A DNA stretch of 64,000 bases. Origin: Lachnospiraceae bacterium (GTDB lineage Bacteria; Bacillota_A; Clostridia; Lachnospirales; Lachnospiraceae). Location of the stretch: NCBI GenBank assembly GCA_900764695.1, contig CAAFOY010000030.1:1-64000 (forward strand), read 5' to 3'. Positions 1 through 8,307 of this stretch are shown piece after piece; the stretch's first letter is position 1; every line of letters begins with the position of its first letter. The position numbers and the translations under genes are program-made. Below the pieces are notes generated by a model. The model saw only the letters and a list, made by a program, of their open reading frames with translations, made no database searches and had not been told where the DNA came from.

Positions 1-13
1 GGAGGTGCAAAAA

Positions 14-1348
14 ATGAAAGGAAATATTAAAAGAATAGGATTGGTGTTACTTACTTTACTTACATTATCATTAGGTACGCTTGTAGTTAATGCAGAAACA
101 AAAGATAGTGATTTTGTAATTGAGAATGGTGTTTTAAAGCAGTACAAAGGTAATGATGATACTGTTTACATACCTGAAGGAGTAACAAAGATTGCTACAT
201 ATGCATTTAAAAGAGAATATAGTGACTATGAAAAATGGGGTATGTACAGTGGAGATATGACTGAAAGAGATAACAGTTTTATGCTTAAAGATAAATTCTA
301 TGCAAGAAAAATAGTTCTATCATCAACTGTAAAAGAAATAGAAAGTTTTGCTATTCCTCAGAATACAGAAGAGTTGGTTTTGAACGAAGGACTGGAAATT
401 CTTGATGATGCAGCTTTATACAATGTATCAGCCACTATATTAGAGATACCGTCTACATTAAAAAAGATAGGTAATGATGCGTTTTCACTTACTGTAAAAA
501 AGATAACAGGAAATTGTAAAGAAGTAGAATTAGCAGACAGAGCTTTTAGGTATACAAAGAATTTGAGAGTTTTAGAACTTGCGGGAGTTAAAAATATACC
601 AAGGGGATTATTTAGTGAATGCAGGAAAATAACAATGATGTCATTAACAGGAAACTATGCAGAAATAAAAGCAACTGACTTAAGAAAACTTAAAAAATTA
701 AGAGCTGTAAATACATCAAAAGCAATTCAGGGAAATTTGAAAGAGTATTGTAAGAAATTAAAAAATAATAAAATAACCGTGTCATCTGAAATGAAGAAAT
801 TTGGAAAGTTTCTTATTGAAAATAAAAAACTCATTGAGTACACAGGAAATAGTGAAGTTGTTAAAATTCCAAAAGGAGTTAAAGTTATAGATGATATAGT
901 TTTTCGTGATGAAAATAAAATTAGAAAAATCGTAATGCCTAATACTGTAAGAACAATTGGAAAAGAAGCTTTTTATTCATGTGAAAGACTTACTGAGATT
1001 AAATTTTCTAAGAAACTTACAAAGATTGGAGACTATGCATTTAGTAATTGTGCAAGGATGAAAAAGTATAATCTTCCAAAAACAGTAAAGAGTATAGGTA
1101 AATGTGCATTTAGATGGAACTACAGCTTAAAAACTGTCAATGTACCTAAAAAGGTTAAAACTATAAAGTTTGCAACATTTGAAGATTGCGTAAATTTAAA
1201 GAAAGTTAATATGAAATCTGTAACTAGTATCGAAAGAAGAGCTTTTTGCGGAGATAAAAAATTGAAAAAAGTAAAGCTTAATAAAAAGGTAAAGGTCGGA
1301 AAGAAAGCTTTTCTTTTCACAAAAGTAAAAGGTCAGAAAACAACTTAA
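14..1348 (+). CDS. Secreted BspA-like leucine-rich-repeat protein
   Basis: A 444-residue exported protein with an N-terminal signal peptide (basic start, then a Leu-rich hydrophobic stretch ending near VNA at about residue 27). The rest carries repeated units of the form IPxGVxxIxxxAF, clearest at residues 50-65 and 275-430, which is the LRR_5/BspA (Treponema pallidum type) repeat. Such proteins are usually surface or secreted adhesion or binding proteins; the ligand cannot be read here. I see no LPXTG motif or dockerin, and the C-terminus is Lys-rich. I chose the ATG at 14 because GGAGG at 1-5 sits 8 nt before it; a GTG at 5 overlaps that site. The upstream context lies outside the window. 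Confidence 0.85.
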   Translation: MKGNIKRIGLVLLTLLTLSLGTLVVNAETKDSDFVIENGVLKQYKGNDDTVYIPEGVTKIATYAFKREYSDYEKWGMYSGDMTERDNSFMLKDKFYARKIVLSSTVKEIESFAIPQNTEELVLNEGLEILDDAALYNVSATILEIPSTLKKIGNDAFSLTVKKITGNCKEVELADRAFRYTKNLRVLELAGVKNIPRGLFSECRKITMMSLTGNYAEIKATDLRKLKKLRAVNTSKAIQGNLKEYCKKLKNNKITVSSEMKKFGKFLIENKKLIEYTGNSEVVKIPKGVKVIDDIVFRDENKIRKIVMPNTVRTIGKEAFYSCERLTEIKFSKKLTKIGDYAFSNCARMKKYNLPKTVKSIGKCAFRWNYSLKTVNVPKKVKTIKFATFEDCVNLKKVNMKSVTSIERRAFCGDKKLKKVKLNKKVKVGKKAFLFTKVKGQKTT

Positions 1349-1350
1349 AA

Positions 1351-1509
1351 TAAAAATAGGGTATGTTTAAAAGGGCTCTTTGTCAAGAGTGGGGTAAAAA
1401 GATTTTTGACACAGTTGTGAACCATTGTTCACAACTGTGTTTTCTCTTTTAAGCGTGAATAAAACATTGACTGAAAAAGGGAAAAGCCAATCTATGTTTT
1501 AAACACACC
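1351..1509. repeat. Small foldback segment with imperfect terminal inverted repeats
   Basis: A 13-bp inverted repeat, ggtatgtttaaaa at 1360-1372 and ttttaaacacacc at 1497-1509 (12 of 13 match), bounds a non-coding segment that contains the terminator at 1409-1446. The 24 bases at 1351-1374 recur exactly at 5368-5391 beside another terminator. This resembles a decayed MITE or IS end, but I see no convincing target-site duplication and no transposase. Confidence 0.35.
1409..1446 (+). terminator. Strong hairpin after the LRR gene
   Basis: A perfect 14-bp stem (1409-1422 with 1427-1440) has a 4-nt loop and is followed by a T-rich run (tttctctttt). It lies between convergent genes and probably ends transcription of the LRR gene. 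It may also act on the exporter operon coming from the other side. Confidence 0.8.
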
Positions 1510-1510
1510 G

Positions 1511-2851
1511 TTATGTGCAGTAACGGAAAGTTTTATCAGTTAATATTCTGGCAAAAATTAATCCTAATGGAAGAGCCATAATAATCATAATAGCTAATGA
1601 GAACCATGAGACAGCTTCCGTAAGTGACATAATGCCAAAATTGTAAATTGCTCTGTATAAATAAAGTCCCGGAACCATAATTACAATGGAAGGAACGGTA
1701 AGGGATATTCGTGGATATCCATTATTGCTTTTTATGAAAGAAGCAAGAAGCCCAGCTGTTAGGGCACCAATAAAAGCTGCCACAGAGTAAGGCATGTGTG
1801 TAAAATCTATAAGTTCTAAACGGAGTGTGTTTGCAACTGCACCAATACAGGCGGCTGTTGCAGCCATTGGTATAGAACTGTTAAACATAATTGAGAAACC
1901 AAATACACCACAAAAACTTGTTATTATTCTTAATACTAATAGTAAAATTTTACTCATATGTATTGTTGTGAAATCCTGTGGTTGTAGCTTTAACAGAAGT
2001 GCCATAATCCAGGCAAACATTGTTGCTACTAATATAATTATTATTGAGTATGTTAATCGTTCAAGACCTGAACGTAAATCTAGCTTAGCAAGGTCAATGC
2101 CGCTTGTTATAAATGGAAAGCCGGGAATTATAAATAACATGGAGCATATATATCCGGCTTCATGTATATGGGCAATACCAAGCACAGACTCAGCAACATT
2201 AAAACAAATGGCATAAACCAAACATGCGATTGAAATTGATGCTGCTATATTTAAAAATAATGTAAAATGATGTTTTATAAGCTTTGTACGGACAATATTT
2301 CCAACACCGGCTGCAATAAACGCAAAAAGCATTTCAATTGGCCCGCCTCCAAGAAGAAATGTAAAACCACAACAGGCAAAAGCTGCAGCAAGACCTAATT
2401 TAACAGGAGAATACAATGTATGAATTTTCTCTATTTCATCAAGTCGTTTGTGAATTTCTTCACCGGTCAAATGGGCGTCTTCCTTTGGAAAGTTGTCAAC
2501 AAATTGTTCCATTCTGTAAAGCTTTGAAGTATTAACCCCTGTGTTAGCTATACTAAGAGACTGTGAAACACAGTCTTTTCCATCAAAACAGTTAAATTCA
2601 ATGGACATAAGTCCAACATCAACTGTACATGTAACATGAAGTTCCTTTGAAAGTCTGTTCATTGAAGTTCTTACACGCCATGCACCTGTGCCACAGGAAA
2701 GCATAATTAAACCAACTCTGCCAATAACAGATGCTTTTTCAATCAAACCTGACTCTTTAATTAATGTATTACTGTCATCACCGGTATAATCATGCCATGG
2801 AATTTCCATATGGTTTTTTTCCATAATATCAATGTAATTATTTGTTGGCAT
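1511..2851 (-). CDS. ThrE-type threonine/serine exporter family protein, both halves fused
   Basis: A 446-residue membrane protein. The N-terminal part (about residues 30-150) is the soluble ThrE/DUF1212 region, with the GTGAWRVR segment that replaces a longer export-type helix. About ten hydrophobic segments follow from residue 155, including the conserved IIPGFPFITSGIDLAKLDLRSG stretch split across two helices and a second ThrE_2-like half at 300-440. The family exports threonine, serine or related amino acids using the membrane potential; the substrate here is inferred. The start overlaps the upstream gene by 14 nt, so the two are probably translationally coupled. The stop codon abuts the inverted repeat at 1497-1509. 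Confidence 0.8.
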   Translation of the reverse strand: MPTNNYIDIMEKNHMEIPWHDYTGDDSNTLIKESGLIEKASVIGRVGLIMLSCGTGAWRVRTSMNRLSKELHVTCTVDVGLMSIEFNCFDGKDCVSQSLSIANTGVNTSKLYRMEQFVDNFPKEDAHLTGEEIHKRLDEIEKIHTLYSPVKLGLAAAFACCGFTFLLGGGPIEMLFAFIAAGVGNIVRTKLIKHHFTLFLNIAASISIACLVYAICFNVAESVLGIAHIHEAGYICSMLFIIPGFPFITSGIDLAKLDLRSGLERLTYSIIIILVATMFAWIMALLLKLQPQDFTTIHMSKILLLVLRIITSFCGVFGFSIMFNSSIPMAATAACIGAVANTLRLELIDFTHMPYSVAAFIGALTAGLLASFIKSNNGYPRISLTVPSIVIMVPGLYLYRAIYNFGIMSLTEAVSWFSLAIMIIMALPLGLIFARILTDKTFRYCT

Positions 2852-3599
2852 ATATAATCGCCTCTGCTTTCGCTACATGTTTTTCTAAATGTTTTAAAAA
2901 GATGGAATTTGGAAGAAATATTCCAATTTCATCATATCTTTTATTATTTTCCACAAGTGAGTCCTGACCGTAAAAAACAAATGCCATAGGGAGATTCTTT
3001 TCAAGTTCAATCATTAAGTCCCAAACTGCTGAATAGGCTTCGGCTTCAGTTTTGTTAGCCGTTACAGTGTCAGGCAATTCTCTAATAATTAATATACCTG
3101 TATTTTTTTCAAGAATCTGCTGCTTCATTTCCATATTGTCTGAAGTGTATTTATGATTATAGCTATATGCTTTTGCAAGATATATTTTTTTATTGTTATT
3201 TAATTCTTTATATATTTCATGAAAATGATTGTAGTCTTTTTCGTGAACTTTTGATTTATACTTTGGAAGTAATAATCCATTATCGTCGGTCATAATTACA
3301 GGATTTTCTATTCCGTCAGCATTAAATCTATATGGAATCAGATATGAATTTCTAAGTAAATCAAATATAGTATTTTCACAAATAGCCATCAAAAAGGCTG
3401 ATAAATCTCTATTGTGATAAGCATTGAATAATGCCTGTGAGAATTCTAATGGAGATAAATAGCTATTGATTTCATCATCGCAAAAAAGATAATTGCAAAA
3501 TGTTTCCTGAAGTTTTTCGCATGCCCAGGGATCATTAAGAATTTTCTGAAATAACACTTCTGTTTTTTCTTCTCTTGGAAAAATTGTTCCTTCTCTCAT
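2838..3599 (-). CDS. Conserved protein of unknown function, cotranscribed with the exporter
   Basis: A 253-residue soluble protein that I do not recognise. It has no signal peptide or membrane segment; it is acidic and mixed alpha/beta in appearance, with a central Lys/Asn/Tyr-rich stretch and a C-terminal half containing ILIIRELPD and FVFYGQDS. I placed the start at 3599 because AAGAAAGGG lies at suitable distance; an in-frame ATG at 3629 has no ribosome site. Its 3' end overlaps the exporter start by 14 nt, which suggests coupled translation and a shared task, perhaps substrate handling or regulation of export. It diverges from the LysR gene. Confidence 0.55.
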   Translation of the reverse strand: MREGTIFPREEKTEVLFQKILNDPWACEKLQETFCNYLFCDDEINSYLSPLEFSQALFNAYHNRDLSAFLMAICENTIFDLLRNSYLIPYRFNADGIENPVIMTDDNGLLLPKYKSKVHEKDYNHFHEIYKELNNNKKIYLAKAYSYNHKYTSDNMEMKQQILEKNTGILIIRELPDTVTANKTEAEAYSAVWDLMIELEKNLPMAFVFYGQDSLVENNKRYDEIGIFLPNSIFLKHLEKHVAKAEAIIYANK

Positions 3600-3718
3600 A
3601 CAACTCACACCCTTTCTTGAATATTTCATTCGGCTAGATTATACTATGATTATAGAAATAAGTAAAAATCATAATTGATATGATAGCAATAAGTAATTAA
3701 TATACCAAGGAGAATGCC
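3600..3718. promoter_or_regulatory. Divergent promoter and probable LysR operator region
   Basis: This 119-bp spacer separates the exporter operon from the LysR gene. It contains a palindrome-like ATCAT-N7-ATGAT site at about 3668-3684 and ctatgattatag at about 3644-3655. Weak promoter hexamers are visible: TTGATA 3675-3680 with taatat 3698-3703 on the plus strand, and TATAAT at 3654-3649 on the minus strand. LysR regulators commonly bind such spacers and control both sides; that role is inferred here. Confidence 0.4.
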
Positions 3719-4606
3719 ATGAATGTAAATTTAGATTATTATAAAATTTTTTATTATGTTGCTAAATATGAGAATTTTACAAGAGCAGCTCAGGCATTAG
3801 GTAACAGTCAGCCTAATGTTACAAGAGCAATGAATTGTTTGGAACAACAGATTAACAGCACTTTATTTGTTAGAACGAACAGAGGTGTGCAGCTTACACA
3901 GGAAGGAAAGCGTTTATATGAACATGTGTCAATTGCTATGGCACAACTTTTAGAGGCAGAGGAAGAACTGGCTGACGATGAAGGAATTTTTCAGGGAAGT
4001 ATTTCTATTGGAGCAAGCGAAACTGCCTTAAATATATTTTTATTAGATATTCTAAAATCCTTTCACAAAATGTATCCAAAAGTAAGACTAAAAATATATA
4101 ACCATTCAACGCCACAGGCAATTGAGGCTGTGAAAAGTGGCAAGATAGATTTTGCAGTTGTATCAACACCTGTAAAGGTTAAGTCGCCTTTAGAAAAAAC
4201 AATCTTATGTTCATTTAAGGAAATATTAATAGGTGGAACTGATTTTGAGCATATAAAAGATGACAATATTTCTTTAAAAAATCTTAAAGACTATCCATTA
4301 ATTAGTTTGGGGCAGGAAACTACTACATACGATTTTTATAATAAGATATTTTTAAAATATGGTATTGAACTTAATCCTGACACGGAGGTGGCAACTACAG
4401 ACCAGATTATTCCTTTGGTAAAGTCAGATTTAGGAATGGCATTTGTTCCTGAACCTATGGCAAGAGAAAGTATTGAGAAAAACGAAATTGTTGAGATTTC
4501 TTTAAAAGAAAAAATTCCTAATAGAGAAATATGTATTGTGCATGATTGCCAGCATCCACTTAATTCTGCAGCACGAAAATTAAAAAATGAAATATGTTCC
4601 TGTTAG
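3719..4606 (+). CDS. LysR-family transcriptional regulator
   Basis: A 295-residue protein with the usual LysR plan: a winged helix-turn-helix in residues 1-60 (FTRAAQALGNSQPNVTRAM recognition region, then LFVRTNRGVQLT) and a periplasmic-binding-like effector domain in about 90-290. AAGGAG lies 6 nt before the ATG. It is divergent from the unknown gene plus ThrE-type exporter, so the simplest reading is control of amino-acid export together with autoregulation. Directly downstream, in the same direction, is a probable symporter remnant that it may once have regulated. The effector cannot be deduced. Confidence 0.9.
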   Translation: MNVNLDYYKIFYYVAKYENFTRAAQALGNSQPNVTRAMNCLEQQINSTLFVRTNRGVQLTQEGKRLYEHVSIAMAQLLEAEEELADDEGIFQGSISIGASETALNIFLLDILKSFHKMYPKVRLKIYNHSTPQAIEAVKSGKIDFAVVSTPVKVKSPLEKTILCSFKEILIGGTDFEHIKDDNISLKNLKDYPLISLGQETTTYDFYNKIFLKYGIELNPDTEVATTDQIIPLVKSDLGMAFVPEPMARESIEKNEIVEISLKEKIPNREICIVHDCQHPLNSAARKLKNEICSC

Positions 4607-4851
4607 AGTTTCTCTTCTGCAGAACCGGCTTTGTCATTGCTTGCATAGGCTCAGCCGTAGGTATAGGAATTGTTTCAGGTTGGATGGATGCAGTGTCAAT
4701 TTACATCTGTCCATTGGGAGCCATGCTTGCAACAATAATGTTTTTCTGTGCTTTTTTTATTTCATTTGCTATAATAATTACGGATATATTTAATAAAAAA
4801 TATAAGAAGAAATGTTATATGACAGCAAAGGAGAATATAAATGAACATTAG
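4594..4851 (+). pseudogene. Probable internally deleted NSS-family sodium:amino-acid symporter
   Basis: This 85-codon frame starts with CRTGFVIACIGSAVGIG, the hallmark first helix of neurotransmitter:sodium symporters (normally RTGFxxAxIGSAVGxGNIWxFP). It then jumps straight to SGWMDAVSIYICPLGAMLA and a further hydrophobic helix, which resembles the C-terminal end of the same family. The NIWxFP signature and about 350 residues are missing, so I read it as an in-frame deletion of the gene body. It overlaps the LysR stop by 13 nt and the GNAT start by 11 nt. A genuine two-helix membrane protein cannot be excluded. The family call rests on motif memory and is moderate. Confidence 0.5.
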
Positions 4852-5314
4852 ATTAGCAGAAGAAAAAGATATAGATTCAGTAATTAAATTACTAACACAG
4901 GTTTTAAATATACATGCAAAAATCAGACCGGACATTTTTATTGGTGGAACAACAAAATATACAAAAGAGGAATTAATGGAAATTTTTAATGATGCTAACA
5001 GACCTGTGTATGTGGCAGTAGATGAGAATGACAGTGTTATGGGATATGCTTTTTGTATAAAGAAGAAACAGCCATTTTCAACTAATATGGTGCCGTTTGA
5101 TTCTTTATTTATTGATGATTTGTGTGTGGATCAAAATATTAGAGGAAAACATATAGGGCAGAAGATTTTTGAGCATGTTAAGGAAGAAGCAAAGAAAATG
5201 GGCTGTTATGAAGTTACACTTAACGTTTGGGAAGGCAACGATACAGCCCGCAGATTTTATGAAAAAATGGGTATGGTTCCAAAAGAAACACAGATGGAAT
5301 TTATTTTAAAATAG
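4841..5314 (+). CDS. GNAT-family N-acetyltransferase
   Basis: A 157-residue protein with the GNAT fold. The beta4 strand and acetyl-CoA loop are seen in IDDLCVDQNIRGKHIGQKIF (about residues 88-107), and the C-terminal motif in NDTARRFYEKMGM (about 132-144). It transfers an acetyl group from acetyl-CoA to an amine; the substrate is unknown. AAAGGAG precedes the ATG. The start lies within the end of the symporter remnant, so it is probably expressed with the LysR gene. The terminator at 5387-5418 follows. Confidence 0.85.
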   Translation: MNIRLAEEKDIDSVIKLLTQVLNIHAKIRPDIFIGGTTKYTKEELMEIFNDANRPVYVAVDENDSVMGYAFCIKKKQPFSTNMVPFDSLFIDDLCVDQNIRGKHIGQKIFEHVKEEAKKMGCYEVTLNVWEGNDTARRFYEKMGMVPKETQMEFILK

Positions 5315-5367
5315 AGAATTAATTATGATTTGAAAGTAGTGGTTCATGTAGATTCTATTGTCTATAC

Positions 5368-5391
5368 TAAAAATAGGGTATGTTTAAAAGG
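5368..5391 (+). repeat. Second copy of a 24-bp intergenic repeat
   Basis: Identical over 24 bases to 1351-1374 (taaaaataggg then tatgtttaaaagg). Both copies follow the 3' end of a plus-strand gene and run into a hairpin terminator. No matching right-hand inverted repeat is visible at this copy. Confidence 0.6.
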
Positions 5392-5418
5392 AGCAGTTTA
5401 ATGTGAATCTGCTCCTTT
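5387..5418. terminator. Bidirectional terminator between GNAT and rqcH
   Basis: A 10-bp stem, aaaggagcag (5387-5396) with ctgctccttt (5409-5418), has a 12-nt loop and T-rich flanks on both strands. It lies between the convergent ends of the GNAT gene and rqcH. Confidence 0.75.
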
Positions 5419-5429
5419 ATTAAATGTAA

Positions 5430-7166
5430 TTAAATTTCTTTTATTCCTGTTATGTCAGGAGATATGTTCATTGAGTAGTTGGTGTGATAGATTACAAATC
5501 CGGGCATTGCACCGGCAACTTTTTTGATGTGTTTCTTTTGAATGTAATCTATTTCAACCTTGTCCTGAGCCTGTCCCTTTGAAAAATGAGCGGCAAGTCT
5601 TGCAGCTTCCTCGAAAGTTTTGTCAGGTAATTCACTGTTGTTAGCTTTTACAATAACGTGTGAACCGGGGAAAGTTTTGCTATGGAACCACCAATCGTTT
5701 CCTGTGGCAACTTTAAATGTAAGTTCTTCATTTTGAATATTGTTTTTGCCAACAAATATATCAAAGCCGTCTGAGGAGACGAAGTGAAGTGGCTTACTAA
5801 GGTTCTTTTCTTTTTTGTTATTTGTTTTCTTATGTTTAATGTAGCCTGTCTGAACAAGTTCCTGCTGAATTGCCTTTAAGTCATGCTCGCTTGTTGCCAT
5901 ATCAATTGATACGTTGATTGTTTCAAGATAATCAATTGATGCTTTAGTTGTCTTAATAATATCAATTAATGCATCCCCTGTACGCTTTAACTTGGCATAC
6001 TTGTCATAGAACTTTTTGGCATTATCTATAGGAGATAATGTTTCATCTAATGGAATTGTAATAGGCTCTCCTGTGTAGAAATTTTCGGTTTCAAATTTCT
6101 TGGTACCAGGTTCAATTGAATATCCGTAGGCAGTGAGAATTTCGCCATATACTTTGTATTTATCTTTTTTCTCAGTGTCCTTCATCTGCTTAAGCTGAAT
6201 ATTGTATTTCTTTCTGTCTCTTTCAAGAGCAGTGGAAACAATACGTCTTAAGTCGGAAGATTTCTGGCGCATTCTTGTGTACAGATTCTTTTTGGAATAA
6301 AAGTCTTCCAATAATAAACTAATACTTTCGTAATTAGTTGCAGTGCAATCACCATATATTGAAAGTGGAACAGCACCAAAGTCTTCAGGCTTGCCATTTT
6401 TCTCATATATTAAAGGAGTGAAGTTTCCATCTTTAATTCGGTTAATTAACTGATAAAAACTCATCCAAATAAGATTCTGGTCGCCGTGTGCCAAAACATT
6501 GGCGGGCATTGAAGAATCAAGTTTGTTCTCAAAGCAAAGACTTTCAGCTATGGCAGGACTAATTCCTGTATAAGATGTAAAGATTGCTTTTGAAACAGGC
6601 ATAGCATTTGAAAAAACAGTTTCCATAAAAGATTCTCTTGTAGCTTCCATTGGATTGTGTTTATCCATGGTGTCCGGAATAAAATAAGGTTTACACGGCA
6701 ATACCTGTCTTACGGAACTCATTACAGAAGTAATATGTTTAATACTGTCGATTATCATATTGTTGTCGTCCGTAAAAATAATATTGCTGTGTTTACCCAT
6801 CAATTCAATTATAAGATGCTTGATTTTTATGTCGCCAAGTTCATCAAGATGTTGAATTTCAAAATCAACGATTCGCTCAAGTCCAGGCTGTGTTATACTG
6901 ACAATTCTTCCATTATTAATATGTTTTCTAAGTAACATACAGAAATTAGGTGCTGTCATTGGACTTGGTTTGTTATTATTTGTAAAATATATTAAAGGAA
7001 GGCTTGCGTTAGCACTAAGAAGCATTCTGTACTGAGACTTGTCAGCTTTAAATGTAAGCATAAGCTCATCTGATTCTGTCTGTGCGATTTTATATATCCT
7101 TCCATCTTTTAAAGTGGTGTTGAATTCTTTAACAAGAGCAGCCACTGTAACGCCGTCAAAAGCCAT
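5430..7166 (-). CDS. rqcH: RqcH-like NFACT protein (ribosome quality control)
   Basis: A 578-residue protein with the NFACT plan: an N-terminal NFACT-N domain (MAFDGVTVAALVKEF), helix-hairpin-helix and coiled-coil middle segments, and a C-terminal NFACT-R domain (about 455-570) with WWFHSKTFPGSHVIVK. Bacterial RqcH binds obstructed large ribosomal subunits with peptidyl-tRNA and adds C-terminal alanine tails that mark the chain for degradation. At the site of the DR motif of the B. subtilis protein I read GLERIVDF, so Glu replaces Asp. Older annotations call this family fibronectin-binding. It is transcribed away from yicC from its own promoter. Confidence 0.88.
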   Translation of the reverse strand: MAFDGVTVAALVKEFNTTLKDGRIYKIAQTESDELMLTFKADKSQYRMLLSANASLPLIYFTNNNKPSPMTAPNFCMLLRKHINNGRIVSITQPGLERIVDFEIQHLDELGDIKIKHLIIELMGKHSNIIFTDDNNMIIDSIKHITSVMSSVRQVLPCKPYFIPDTMDKHNPMEATRESFMETVFSNAMPVSKAIFTSYTGISPAIAESLCFENKLDSSMPANVLAHGDQNLIWMSFYQLINRIKDGNFTPLIYEKNGKPEDFGAVPLSIYGDCTATNYESISLLLEDFYSKKNLYTRMRQKSSDLRRIVSTALERDRKKYNIQLKQMKDTEKKDKYKVYGEILTAYGYSIEPGTKKFETENFYTGEPITIPLDETLSPIDNAKKFYDKYAKLKRTGDALIDIIKTTKASIDYLETINVSIDMATSEHDLKAIQQELVQTGYIKHKKTNNKKEKNLSKPLHFVSSDGFDIFVGKNNIQNEELTFKVATGNDWWFHSKTFPGSHVIVKANNSELPDKTFEEAARLAAHFSKGQAQDKVEIDYIQKKHIKKVAGAMPGFVIYHTNYSMNISPDITGIKEI

Positions 7167-7254
7167 AATATTTCTCCTATTATAATGTGTTTATGAATAA
7201 TACATCTTGCAAGAAAAGAAGAGTACTAATCATTGTGTTTAAAATACTAGTAGA

Positions 7255-7283
7255 ATTTTATTATTATTTCTTTATTAAGTCAA
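7255..7283 (-). promoter_or_regulatory. rqcH promoter
   Basis: On the minus strand, TTGACT (7283-7278), a 17-bp spacer, then TAAAAT (7260-7255). It lies about 90 bp before the rqcH ATG and back-to-back with the yicC promoter: the two -35 boxes are separated by two bases. Confidence 0.65.
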
Positions 7284-7285
7284 CC

Positions 7286-7314
7286 TTGACGGTAGGGCTT
7301 TCTTGAATTATAAT
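7286..7314 (+). promoter_or_regulatory. yicC-gmk-rpoZ promoter
   Basis: TTGACG at 7286-7291, a 17-bp spacer and a perfect TATAAT at 7309-7314. A leader of about 100 nt follows before the yicC ATG at 7421. Confidence 0.8.
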
Positions 7315-7420
7315 AAAGTGAATTATGACTATAACTAGGTCATAAACTATAAAAACCTTTGGAATACGGTATTGGAACATTTTTTCTAATATATATGTGT
7401 TCTAAGGCCGGGAGATAAAA

Positions 7421-8299
7421 ATGTTAAAAAGTATGACGGGATTTGGCAGGTTTGAGGCTTCAGAAGGTGACAGAAAGGTTACTGTAGAGATAAAATCTGT
7501 TAATCACAGATATTTAGAATTGGGAATTAAGGTTCCTAAGAAGCTTAATTTTCTTGAAGGCGACATAAGAAATGAACTAAAAAAATACGTTGAAAGAGGA
7601 AAAGTTGACGTATTCATTACTTATGAAAATCAGGGAGAGGGCAATGAATGTGTAAGATATAATCCTACACTTGCAAGGGAATACTTTGAATGTTATGCAA
7701 GAATAAGTGAGGATCTTGGCATTGAGAATGATGTAAGAACAAGTTACATTATGAGAAGTCCTGATGTTATAACCATTGAGAATGAAGCTGATGACGAAGA
7801 GATTATTAAGTCTTTAGTTATTAAGGCTATTGACGGAGCAGCAGAGAGACTTGTTGAAACAAGAATTGCTGAAGGTGAAAGACTGAAAACAGATTTAATT
7901 AAGAAATTAGACGGTATGGTTTTAAATGTTCAGTTTATTACTGAAAAGTCACCGATTATTGTTGAAGAATACAAGGAGAAAATCACAACAAGGATTCATG
8001 AATTGTTAGAAGAAACTCAGATTGATGAAGCAAGAATTGCTCAGGAAGTTACAATGTTTGCTGACAAGGTCTGTGTTGATGAAGAACTTGTAAGACTTGA
8101 CAGTCATATTAAGGCTATGAAGGAAGCGTTAATTAATGGCGGAACAATCGGAAGAAGATTGGACTTTATAGCACAGGAAATGAACAGGGAAGCTAATACT
8201 ACATTATCTAAAACATCTGACCAGGAGATTTCTGATAAGGCTATTGAACTTAAGACGGATATCGAGAAGGTTAGGGAACAAATTCAAAATATAGAGTAG
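7421..8299 (+). CDS. yicC: YicC/YloC-family endoribonuclease
   Basis: A 292-residue protein with the conserved N-terminus MLKSMTGFGRFE, the EIKSVNHRYLEL motif at about 23-34, and the C-terminal DUF1732 part with HIKAMKEAL and GRRLDFIAQEMNREANT. YicC-family proteins are RNases linked to small-RNA turnover and stationary-phase fitness. It lies 8 nt before gmk, so it heads the yicC-gmk-rpoZ operon. In B. subtilis remA (DUF370) lies between these two genes; there is no room for it here. Confidence 0.92.
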   Translation: MLKSMTGFGRFEASEGDRKVTVEIKSVNHRYLELGIKVPKKLNFLEGDIRNELKKYVERGKVDVFITYENQGEGNECVRYNPTLAREYFECYARISEDLGIENDVRTSYIMRSPDVITIENEADDEEIIKSLVIKAIDGAAERLVETRIAEGERLKTDLIKKLDGMVLNVQFITEKSPIIVEEYKEKITTRIHELLEETQIDEARIAQEVTMFADKVCVDEELVRLDSHIKAMKEALINGGTIGRRLDFIAQEMNREANTTLSKTSDQEISDKAIELKTDIEKVREQIQNIE

Positions 8300-8307
8300 G
8301 TCATATT

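Noticed and set aside
1794..2216. A 140-codon plus-strand frame
   Set aside because: It is antisense to the ThrE-type exporter, has no ribosome site and shows no recognisable domain; the opposite strand encodes a clear family.
4587..4793. A 68-codon frame overlapping the LysR end
   Set aside because: It is another frame of the symporter remnant; Cys/Arg/Tyr-rich nonsense composition and no family.
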